Assembly (NCBI GenBank): GCA_965112735.1
Contig: OZ218952.1
Span: 4,960,001-5,024,000 of the forward strand
Length of the DNA: 64,000 nucleotides
Source: Phaeosaccion multiseriatum
Lineage: Eukaryota; Ochrophyta, other classes
Direction of reading: 5' to 3'
Part shown: piece after piece, positions 34,401-44,213 of the stretch
Position numbering within the stretch: the first letter of the stretch is position 1
Layout of the letters: every line of letters starts with the position of its first letter
Notes under the pieces: model-generated
Databases searched by the model: none
Seen by the model: only the letters and a program-made list of their open reading frames with translations
What the model was told of the DNA's origin: nothing
Position numbers and translations under genes: made by a program

Positions 34401-35533
34401 GGCTTTTGCCTCCTGTATCACCAACTGCTGCTGCTACCGCTGATGCTGTATCACCAACTGGAGAGCTGCTGGGCGTGTTGGCTGTGGCGGATCAGCCCAA
34501 GCCCGAGGCGCGGAGCACCCTTCTGGCCTTGCGCCATTTGGGGATTGACGTGTGGATGGTCACGGGGGACAACACCCGTACGGCACTCTGGCTGGCGGAG
34601 CAGCTCCTGCTGCCGGCGGATAGGGTGGTGGCCGGCGTCATGCCACAGGACAAGGCGGCAAAGATCAGGGAGCTGCAGGGGGGGCAGAGGCAGGGGCATG
34701 GTATAGGCCAGGATCAGGAGAACCGCGGAGGAGGAGGAGGAGGAGGAGGAGGAGGAGGAGGAGGAGGAGGTTTTGCGAGGGGGGCGAAGGTAGGCGGGGA
34801 CAACAACAACGAGGATGATGCAATTGAGCGGCTCCCCTTGCGACGAGATGTGCAAGAGCAAGGGCAAGGAAGGGGAGGAGGAGGAGGAGGAGGAGGAGGA
34901 GGAGGAGGAGGAGGCGCGGTCGTCGTTGCTATGGTTGGAGACGGGGTGAACGACGCTCCTGCTCTGGCCGCCGCCGACGTGGGCATCGCCATTGGCTGCG
35001 GGACGTCCGTGGCGCTGGAAGTGGCCGATGTGGTACTCGTGCGCAGCCATTTGCATGACGTGGTGGTGGCCCTGCATCTGAGCCGCGCCGTGTTCCGGCG
35101 CATCAAGCTCAACTTCCTGTGGGCCGTGCTGTACAACCTCTGCGGAGTGCCTGTGGCGGCGGGGGTGCTCTATCCCTTCTTTCAGCTGCGCCTTCCCCCG
35201 GCCTTTGCAGGACTGTCCATGGCCCTCTCATCCATTTCAGTGGTGCTCTCCTCGCTATCGCTGCGCCTCTATTGCCGCCCCGTGGTCACGCCCGACGGTA
35301 AGCTCGACCAAACGCCGCCGATCGTGCGCTTCCTGCAGAGGCGGCTGTTGGGGGGAGGAGGAGCGGGCTATCGCCCTGTCTCGGATGAACGGTCCCAGGG
35401 GGGCGCTTCTTCCCACGGGGGGGTGGCCATGGTCGAATTGAGTGACACGGATGAGGAGGAGGGGGAGGAAGGCGAATTCCAAGCTGACCCGAGCACCCCG
35501 CTCAGCCCTCCCCGGGGTACCGCCTTGCTCTAG
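31421..35533 (+). CDS. Copper-transporting P1B-type ATPase with four HMA domains
   Basis: ATP-driven export of Cu(I) across a membrane (Golgi/plasma or plastid). Two exons, 31421-33178 and 33482-35533, 1269 residues. N-terminus: three heavy-metal-associated (HMA) domains with the variant GMMCQxNCGSTCQ (about residues 39-51, then 109 and 178), then one canonical HMA with GMSCAACSGKVE. Core: phosphatase motif TGESLP, transmembrane CPC (715-717, in ACPCVLGLATPTA), phosphorylation site DKTGTLTTGKP (Asp759), nucleotide-site SEHPVGK, hinge GDGVNDAPALA (about 1072). CPC and the later membrane motifs fit P1B-1 copper pumps. Unusual are two poly-Gly runs encoded by GGA/GGG repeats (34723-34769 and 34875-34917) between KIRELQ and VAMVGDGVND, inside the cytosolic ATP-binding region. 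HMA 2 and 3 are nearly identical in DNA, indicating recent duplication. ATG follows an AATAGAGCTGGAAAGCAGGA leader. Confidence 0.96.
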
Positions 35534-35769
35534 GGAGGGAGAGAGGGCAAATGTAAATGTTACACAAGACAAAAATAGATCATCGATATCTACACATCTT
35601 AGAAAGAAACACTAATTGTATGTAATATGAAGTGTTGGCAAGATGCTGAGGCCCTCCCAACGCGCTCTTGTCTTTCGCCAAGGACGCCGAGGGGAGGGAA
35701 GCAAGACCCACTCGTGGAAAGATGGGGCCCACTTTCGAGTCCCTCCTGTGGGTAGGGAGGACAACCCGT

Positions 35770-38700
35770 TCATTCCTCGTCCTCCTCGTCCTCGTCCTCC
35801 TCCTCCTCCTCGTCGTCGTCGTCGTCGTCGTCATCCCCCCGTCCACTCTCCTCCCGCTCCTGCTCCTCCTCCTCCTCCTGCTGGACGCGTCTCCTCTTTT
35901 GTGGTGTCTTCCTCGCCGCCTGCTCCTCGTCGTCACTGCTGCTATCCCCTTCATACACCCCCCCAACTCCGCCATCCTCCTCCTCGTCCTCCTCGTCCTC
36001 CTCATCCTCCTCCTCCTCCTCATCTTCATACTTGAAATCGTTCTCATCCACCTCAGTCCCGTCAATGTGCTTCATCTTCAGCTTCCCTACATGTAGCGCT
36101 CCTCCACAGTGGTTGGCCGCCGTGAGGGCCCTCATCTTGAGAAGGAAGGTCTCCTGAAAGCGCTTCACTGTGGGGCCCTCCTTTGCAAGTTGGGCATCGC
36201 CTACGCGCTTGGCGTGCAGACAGATGTTGTGCAGTTGCCTGTCGGAGGAGGGAGGGAGGGAGGAGAGGGGGGGGGAGGGAGAGAGAGAGGGAGGGAGGGA
36301 GAGGTAGAGAGAGCGAAGGAGGAGGGAGGGAGGGCGTGAGGAAGGGCGGTGGCAGTAGCAGCAGAGCAACAGAGAGGAGGGGCGTTTGCTTGAGGTGTAG
36401 AAATTAGGCTTTACGCCTCGCTTCAAGGCCCGATCTTCAGTCAGTCACAGTCATTCAGGCCGTCAGGGCAAGCAAGACGTAGGTCAGGCTGCATCAGCAC
36501 CAACGCCACAGCCCCCCTCAACCCTCTCTCCACCCACCCCCGCTCTCACCACCCCTCACCCTAGACCATCCACTGCCATCTACTGCCATCCTCGACCCCC
36601 GACCCCCGACCTGGTGGGCTTCTGAACGTGTCCGATGAAGTCCAACACGGAGTTCTGATTGGCGATGATGGCCTTCTCCAGGAAGGGCCAAGTCCTGAGC
36701 ACCGCCTCCACAAACTGCTTCCCCACCTGTTTCAGTTTCAGTTTCAGTAGATTCAGGTTCAGTTAAATCCTCTGATACAGTAGCAGCCAGCCAACAATGT
36801 TTATGTGTCAATCAACTGCAAACCGTTCCTCACCCTGAGCGTGGTGAGCAGAACAGGCTTCTTGTCCAGCTCGGGGTTTCCTTTGGTGAAGCCCACAAGC
36901 GCCATGAAGAGCAGGCCCATACGCTTGGCGTGCAGGAGCAGCCCCTGCTCTGGCAGAGAGCCATCTGTGAAGCGGGTGCGTCCCCAGCAGTCCACCAACG
37001 CCTGCAGCACCGGCCCCAGGTAGTGCGGGAAGGTGGCGGCGGAGAGCGTGGGGTATCCCTCCGCGGGTCCCTTGCTCCCGTCCGTCTCCAGGAGCTTGGG
37101 CAGTACCTCCAGCGTCAACCTCTCCACGGCAGTGAGCGGGTCAGGGGCGTGTTTGAGGAGCATCTTGACGAGCAGGGACAGGTTGGAGGCCACGTATCTG
37201 TTGCTCTTGTGAGTGTCTGGGGCACGGGGGGGAGGAGAGGAGAGGAGAGGAGACAGGAGAGAGGAGAGGAGAGGAGAGAGGGGAGGTCAAGCGTTTGGGG
37301 CGGGGCCAATGGAACGCGTGCCGCAGCGTCAACAGACAATGGTGGTCATTTCTGTGCAGCGCCGCATACCGACAGAGATAGATAGAGAGAGAGCCCGCTC
37401 ACACCCCGCTCGCTTGCCTTTCGTGACGCACACACACACACAGACACACACACACGCACGCACGCACAGTCACAGTCACATACTCCTGAATCTCTCTCTC
37501 TCTGTGTGTCTCTCTCTCCCTCTCCCCTCCGCCACGCACCCGCCACGAGCCAATCCCTCTGCAGCAGCACGTCGCACACTCCGCTGAGCTTGGCGTGCAG
37601 ACCAAAGTCGTACTCGTCGAGCAGCCCCGCCCCTCTCTCTGCCCCAGTCCCCTCCAAACCCTCACCATCCCCCTCCCCCTCCGCCTCTGCTGCAAACACC
37701 CTGAGCCTTGCGTTGACGAGCAGCTCGAGGGTCTTCACTAAGTCAACAGCAAGACCGAGGCGCTGGATCAGCGGTGCGAAGCTCGCCAGGCGACCGAAAA
37801 CGAGCCCGAAAGAGTCGTCGCTCCTGGCCCCCGTGTGCCACTCTGCCTCCTCGTCTTCGCGGAGCCCCGCGAGATGCAACATGATGAGCCCGAGGCGGCG
37901 GCGGCCGTGGTAGGAGCTGTGCAGCTCTGCGCTGCCGCACACCAGTCCAACCACGAGAAGCACCTTCTGCAGGCAAGGCAGGAGAAGCTCCACATCCTCC
38001 ATCGCCCCTCCACCCCGTCCTCCGCCGTATTTGGGGTCTTCCGACAGGGCGTTACTGTCCTGACACCTCCCACCCCCCAGCCCCTTGGCCACCAGCAGGA
38101 TGTGCCCCGAAAGGGCTCTGAACACGCCTCCCTCGAGGTAGGCGTCGAGAAGCGATGCGGCACAGCGCTTGTAGCGGGTCAGCGCCGCGTCTTTGTTGGA
38201 CGATGCAGACACCACCTGCGCCGCTGGAATGGGCGCCTCCCCACCACTTGAGCTACTTCCTCCTCCGCCTCCTCCACTACCACCGCCCCCCGTTCCTGCA
38301 CTTGACCCCGCCTCTCCTCCGCCCGCGCCCCCCCCCGTCCCTCCTCCCTTCGCAAAGCCGGTTGGTGCAGCTCTTTTGGGCGCGAGGCACAGAGACAAAT
38401 TGCCGTGCATCTCCTCCAGCAGCAGCCCCACCACCGCGAGCTCGACATTGGGATTCGCGTTGGAAACCGCCAGCGTGTCGCCCTCCCTGTCCCTCTCCTT
38501 GTGGCGCATTTCCGGGAAGCCAAGCGCGAGCACGACCTCCGGCGACAGAGGCCTCATGCGACCTCTCAGCGTGTGCAGCAGGGTGGCGTCGTCAGGCAGC
38601 CCCGCCGCACCGTCCTTGGCCTTCGCCTTGCCCTTCCCCTTGGCCTTCTTCTTCGCTCCACCGTCATCGTCGCTGCCCCCGTCCTCCTCTTCACCAGCTG

Positions 38701-40205
38701 GCCCATCTCCTCCACCTCCTCCTCCCCCCCCCCCGAGGCCCAGTGCCTGCCCCAAGCGAGATGCCGGGCACTGTCTGAGGCAGTAAATCAAGTCCGTCTC
38801 GAGCTCTGTGAGCTGCAGCATCCGCTTCACCACCTTGGCCCTCGTCTCAACACTCTTCTCTAACACAAAAGCGTTGATGATCTCGCGGAAGAAGTCCGCG
38901 GCGTGATACACACTCCACATGACCATATCCTGCTGAGGGGCACTTAGCCGCCCCACTGTATCCATCGTCTTCTCGTCCGGCACCACAACGGGCAGCCCGA
39001 GAATGGCGTCTATTGCCCGAAGGTGTCCCCCATCCGCGCGATGCGCCGCCGTGGTGAGGGCTACGAGTGGGCAGAGCGTGACCAACTGATTGCGGTCTCC
39101 CCTCGGATCCAGCAGGGGGAAGAGGTTGAGACAGAGCTCGGCAAGCCCCCCGTCCAGGTTGAGGCTGACTTTGGTCCTCACGCGTCCGTTGCAGTACACT
39201 CGCACGGCGTCCTCCTCGAGCTCTCCGTTCTCCACGCCGGACATGAAGGTCTCTGTCAGCGGCTGGGGGGGTGGCACACACACACACACACACGTCCATA
39301 CACACACACACACTTATGTATCGAATATGAGATAGCGGGCAGTGCAGGCTTCTCCCCCGTCTGTCACACGCACGCACCCACGCACACACACACACACACG
39401 CACGCACACACGCTCTCTCGTACCTCGGTAACCATGTCCTGCAGGGCGCTTGCCGCAGCGCTGTGAACGGAGGGAACAGCCAGGGCCAGCTCGTCGAAGA
39501 AAAAGCCTGAGGCACACACACACACACACATATATATATATACATACACAGAGAGAGATTGGTGAAATATACACTGGACGGATGGACCGGGCAGAAGTAT
39601 ACAATAAAGAGTGATGAGCAGAAGTATACAATACAGAGTGATGGGGAGAGAGATACGAGCCAACAGCGAAGAGCTTAGCCCAGCGCATCGATCCACCTCC
39701 CAAAGATTGGGCCTCAACCCGCCTCCCAAGGACAGGAAGGACGGGAAAGGGAGCACCTCCTCACCTCTGGCCAGCGCGTGGGAGTTGTGTAGCTGCATCA
39801 GCATGGCGAGGGACTCCTCATCGAACGCTTCAGCCGCCTCGTCCTCGTCCTCCTCGTCCTCCCCCCCCTGCGGCGGTCGCTGACGCTGCCGCTGCTGCCT
39901 CAGCGCCTCGCCCTCCTGCCCCCCCCTGGCGGCGTGAGCTACCATCGCCACGGCTCCTATGATGCCCACACGCTTAACCTTCATGTCGGGCTGGCTTAGC
40001 CACTTCTTCACGTAGATCTGCGCCGCCGCAGAGCAATAGGGGTAAAAGGGTGTCAGGGCAAGTGAGAGGTCGAGGCGCAGAAGCTGCGACATCGACTCCA
40101 TTTATGGTGTTCAGTTTTTAAAGGGCGGTGTGCTTGTTTTGCTACGATAGGGCAAAGGGTACAGGGTTAGGCATTTACAAGGCCGTTCTCCTCTCTGCCC
40201 TCCCG

Positions 40206-40237
<32 letters not shown>

Positions 40238-42928
40238 TAGATAGATTGAGTTGTCTCTGTCTCCGTGTTCCTCTTGCCCCTGCCCATATGACCCCACATG
40301 CTCGCACACACGCCCTCACCTTGAGCTCGTCCTTCCCCGCCCCATCGTCGGAGAGCTTACACAGCACCCTGAAGACCGTGCGCACATGCCCGTCAGAGAA
40401 GTGACGCACGAAGTCGAGCAGGCCCCGCACATGTGTGGCGAAGGGCCGCAGGGATGACACGTCATCTCGGGTCAGGGACAGCTCGTCTAGGACCTGACAC
40501 CAGGCAGAGGGGGGGGTGGGGGGGGGTGAGTGGGCGCTTTCTTCCCCTGCGATGAGCGAGAGGCTGAGCGAGCGAGAGCGCGATACCTTCTTGTGGGTGG
40601 AGGAGCAAGAGACAGACAGAGCCACAGAGCAAGAGGCGTCGTTGCCCGCGTCGCGCACGCACCCACACACGCACCTGCAGAGCGCTGTCCACCTCGTGCG
40701 CCACGCCGGAGCCCGCGTGGGTAAGCACAGCCCGCATGACCTGTTTGCATGCATCAAGGGGCGGAGACAGGGACAGGAACAGAGGTGGAGGCAGGGACAG
40801 AGGTGGAGGCAGGGACAGAGGTGGAGGCAGGGACAGAGGTGGAGGCAGGGACAGAGGTGGAGGCAGGAGCAGAGGAGGAGGCAGGGACAGAGGAGGCAGG
40901 AACAGAGGAGGAGGCAGGGACAGAGGTGGAGGCTGGTGAGTCGCAGTGTCAGCGGAGCGTCTGTTTCAGAATATGCCCACGCCGCACACCGGGAGAGAGA
41001 AGAGGGCCCCACCCAACCGCCCCCCCCTCTCAAAGTCTCAAAGCACTTAATCTACGGAGGCATACAGAGGCACAAAAATGTGTACAGCTCAGGGCCTCCC
41101 CTTTCTCCCAAGCCCCGTGCATGCCTTGACTTGTTCGTTCATTGACCGCTGATTGTTGAGTCGATTGCTGCGGCTCAACCAGGTGAGTCACTCAGTCACT
41201 CACCTCGAGCCTGTGGAAGCCCCCCGAGGACTCCGCCGCTGCCGAATGGAAGAAGGCCCTGAAGAGCAGGCAGTACAGCTTCACACCGAGCTGCTGCGCC
41301 TGGAGCGCCCCTGCCCTAAGCAAGAGGTCCGCCAGGCGCACAAGACTCCCAAAGAGGGCGGCCATGTAGGGTGCCATATCAGATATGGCGTCTTCAAGCA
41401 GCGCGGGGGTGAGGTGTCCAGCAGCGGCCTTCTTCTTGAAGAGCAGCTCGGCCTTCTTGGTTGGCCCCCCGCCCTGAGGGCCGGCACACAGGCTGGCGAG
41501 CACCCATACATCCACCACGCAGTGCCCCTTGCTGCTCTCCACGCCTGCAATGGCCCGGAGGAAGGCTTGCGCGAGGTCGGGGCGGAGCTGCAGCCCGTTC
41601 TTCAGCGCCTCCAAGGTCAGGGCCCCGTCGCTCATACTGCCATCCTCGCCGCCTCTGCCCCCCCCCCCCACTCCTCCTCCTCCTCCTCTTCCTCCTCCTC
41701 CTCCTCCTCCTCCTCCTCCTCTTCCCATCATCATCATCATCTCTGGCATGGCAGTGGCTTCCTCGTCCTCGTCAAATCCTCCTTCCCCTCGCCTGGCTCT
41801 GCCCCTGCCCCTGCCCACGAGTCGGAGTTTCTCTCGCACGTCCTTGACGACCCTCTGTGCGTGCTCGGGCAGTGACGCCTCCAGCAGGAAGCGCATCAGC
41901 ACCGGCAGAGTGGCCTGCTCGGCGCTGTCCAGCAGCTCCAGGCCCTTCTCGGTGATGTCTGTGAGCAGCTGCGGCTCCAGAGAGAGCTCAGCGTAGGCGT
42001 CCAACACACATACAAGCAGCTGGGGGTGGTCCGCGGTGAGCTCCTGACACGTTTGCACCACCTGCTGATGCGCCTGCGCATCCACCACCTCAGGCAAGTA
42101 GGCAATGAGGTCGCGCTTGAGGTCTAGCGGCACTACCACGAGGCAGCCCAGCAAGAGCTCCGTCAGCGCGCTGCTGTTGACGATGTTGTCGAGCCACCGC
42201 ATCTGGCTCAGAATCAGCCGAGGCAGCCCCGCCGACGAGCTAGCGAGGGCGGCGACTGCTGCTGCACCTCCTCCTCCTCCTCCTCCTCCTCCTCCTCCTG
42301 ACGCTACTGCTGCGGGTGGGGCTGGAGGGGCCGCCCCGTCCCTTTCGCGCTCCTCCTCCTCCGCCGAGGCCAGGTCGGGCAGCTTTTCCATCAGAGCGGC
42401 GATGACTCGCTCCTGCAGACAGTCAATGCGCAGCAGCACCTTCACCAGGCTTTCCCGCACGACGGCGCTGTTCGCACCCTCTCCCCCACCGCCCAGCCCT
42501 CCGCCATCCCCCACGAGCTCGAGGGGCAGCAGCGCTCTCCTGAGGTGCAGGAATGGACCCTGCTGCTGCTGCTGCTGCTGCTGCCCCTCCCACTGCGGAC
42601 CCTCCCCGTCTACCAGCCCCAGTAGCCCCTCTAGAAACTCCGCAGTCTTGGCCGCATCGTGCTCCAGCGCCCTCTCCACGTGCCTGCGCAACCGAGAGGT
42701 GGGCAGGCGCGTGTAAAAGCCTCTCTGCTGCTGTTGGGGCTGGGCCTCGTCGGCGTCCCACAACAGCCCCCCGGCCGCCAGGACAGAATGGAAAGCAGAC
42801 CTATATTTCCTCTTCTTCTCTCCCCCCTTCGTGGCCTGGTGCCTCTTGGCTGCTCTCTGCTCTTCGTGCTCATTGTTCTCCTTGCCGGTTGCCAAGGGCC
42901 GGACCTCGCCGCCGTTGGCTCGCTTCAT
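35770..42928 (-). CDS. FANCD2: Fanconi anaemia group D2 protein homologue
   Basis: Scaffold of the FANCD2-FANCI clamp that is mono-ubiquitinated in interstrand crosslink repair. Nine exons: 42928-41204, 40740-40675, 40493-40320, 40017-39765, 39506-39424, 39262-37540, 37216-36834, 36726-36611, 36238-35770; all GT-AG, phase-consistent, 1663 residues (human about 1450). Recognisable blocks: LPRLILSQMRWLDNIVNSSA, LPVLMRFLLEAS, VVKDVREKLRLVG, VKRVGIIGAVAMV, LARGFFFDELALA, FFREIINAFVLEKS, HNICLHAKRVGD, and a very acidic C-terminal tail, as in animals. The segment GPTKKAELLFKKK aligns with the human ubiquitination region (Lys 491/492 here). Low-complexity Gly/Ser inserts interrupt it. An upstream in-frame ATG at 43093 would add 55 residues without conserved content; MKRANGGEV is preferred. 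Divergent from the VOC gene. Confidence 0.93.
40755..40935. repeat. 18-bp minisatellite GGAGGCAGGGACAGAGGT in FANCD2 intron 1
   Basis: About ten copies with point variants, lying directly next to the exon 2 acceptor (AG at 40742-40741 on the minus strand). Confidence 0.92.
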
Positions 42929-43214
42929 GGCCAGCGGCAGGAGCGGGAAGCCCCACCTCTTGCAGGATCTTGCAGACAGACAGCAGCAATCACTTCTTAC
43001 GAGTGCAAAGGGGCTACCCAGAGTGAACTGCAGGGAGGGAGAGGAGGGATAATAAACGAGATCAGTGCGCTCCCGCGAAAAGCGAATCTCCATCCAGTGC
43101 CATCAATTTTTAAATTTTTTCTCCTCCCCCCCTTTCTTTTTTCCCGCTCCCGTGCTTGCATGAGCATTTATTTTTTTATTTAATTTTAATTTGGGGCCCC
43201 CAGCGTACTTTACA

Positions 43215-43622
43215 ATGGCCGAAATCACTGGGACTTTGGATGAGATCGCCAAGGGTTCGCTGGATCATGTAATGCTTCACGTGACGGACCTCGACGTATC
43301 CAAGGCGTTCTACTTGAGCGCTCTCGCGCCACTTGGCTACCAACAGATTGTGGAGATGCCTGGAGCGGTGGGGCTGGGGGCCAGTGGAAAGCCTGACTTT
43401 TTCCTCAAGGCAGGAGACGAAGCCACGAAGAACCTGCACCTGGCCTTCACCGCATCTTCCGACAGCCAAGTCGACGCCTTTCACAAGGCAGCCTTGGCTG
43501 CGGGTGGAAAGGACAACGGGCCGCCAGGGAAAAGGGCCCACTATCACCCAGGCTACTACGGCGCTTTCGTCTTGGATCCAAATGGTCTGAATATTGAGGT
43601 AGTTCATCACGCCAGTAAGTAA
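43215..43622 (+). CDS. Small VOC/glyoxalase-family protein
   Basis: Intronless 135-residue protein with one vicinal-oxygen-chelate fold: LDHVMLHVTDLDVSKAFY, GKPDFFLKAGDE, LHLAFTASSDSQVDAFHKAA, PGYYGAFVLDPNGLNIEVV. Conserved His/Glu positions (HVMLHV start, HLAF strand, NIEVVHH end) fit the metal-binding pattern of the family, which includes glyoxalase I-like, dioxygenase-like and resistance proteins. The compact bacterial-like architecture and lack of introns, amid intron-rich neighbours, would suit transfer from bacteria, but this is only an inference. Substrate unknown. The ATG at 43215 follows TACA and gives the usual VOC start; an upstream extension lacks ATG. It lies 286 bp from the FANCD2 start, divergently. 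Confidence 0.86.
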   Translation: MAEITGTLDEIAKGSLDHVMLHVTDLDVSKAFYLSALAPLGYQQIVEMPGAVGLGASGKPDFFLKAGDEATKNLHLAFTASSDSQVDAFHKAALAAGGKDNGPPGKRAHYHPGYYGAFVLDPNGLNIEVVHHASK

Positions 43623-44213
43623 GTGTAGAATAGAAAGAAAAATTGGAAAGCTATCCAGCCAGTTAAGGCTGGGCAATACAAATGGAGAAGAAGGAAGGAA
43701 GAGGATTTGGAACAAACGGGGAAGTGTGCTCAGCATAGAATAGAAGGAAGTGTCCGACACTCGAGGAAGTGTGCTTGACACCCGACACAAGAGTGTAGAA
43801 AGTATTGAATAGAAATAGACAAAAAAAATGGTATCATTCGCACTGTACAAAAAGATGCACCAACATTGTGTCGATCTGTACAAGAGCTTCCGCTCTCTCG
43901 CAGCCCATCTGCTCCCAGCTCTAGAATCGAATCAAGACGACTTGGTTTAACTTTGCACCTCCCATCGTCCTCTGCACCTCCGAGGCGCAAAGAACAAGAG
44001 AGTCATTTTCTTTTGAGCTGGAGAGCTGGGAGCGTATTGGCTGCCCAACACTTCCTCCTGTGAAGCTCTGTGTAGGCCTACTAATCTCCTCCGTCATGAC
44101 ATGCCGTCAAGACTGCCCCAGAAGACGGTCTCCCTCCCTCCCCCTCCCGCCGTCCTGTCAGTCCTCTTGTCCGTACTCCAGTGCGCACACCCGGCCCAGC
44201 CGATACCGTCCCG
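43623..44213. other. Convergent intergenic region
   Basis: No gene seen between the VOC gene and the Ala-rich gene. The first 250 bp are relatively AT-rich with repeated GAAGTGT(G/C)C and GAATAGAA words, likely 3' UTR. Confidence 0.5.
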
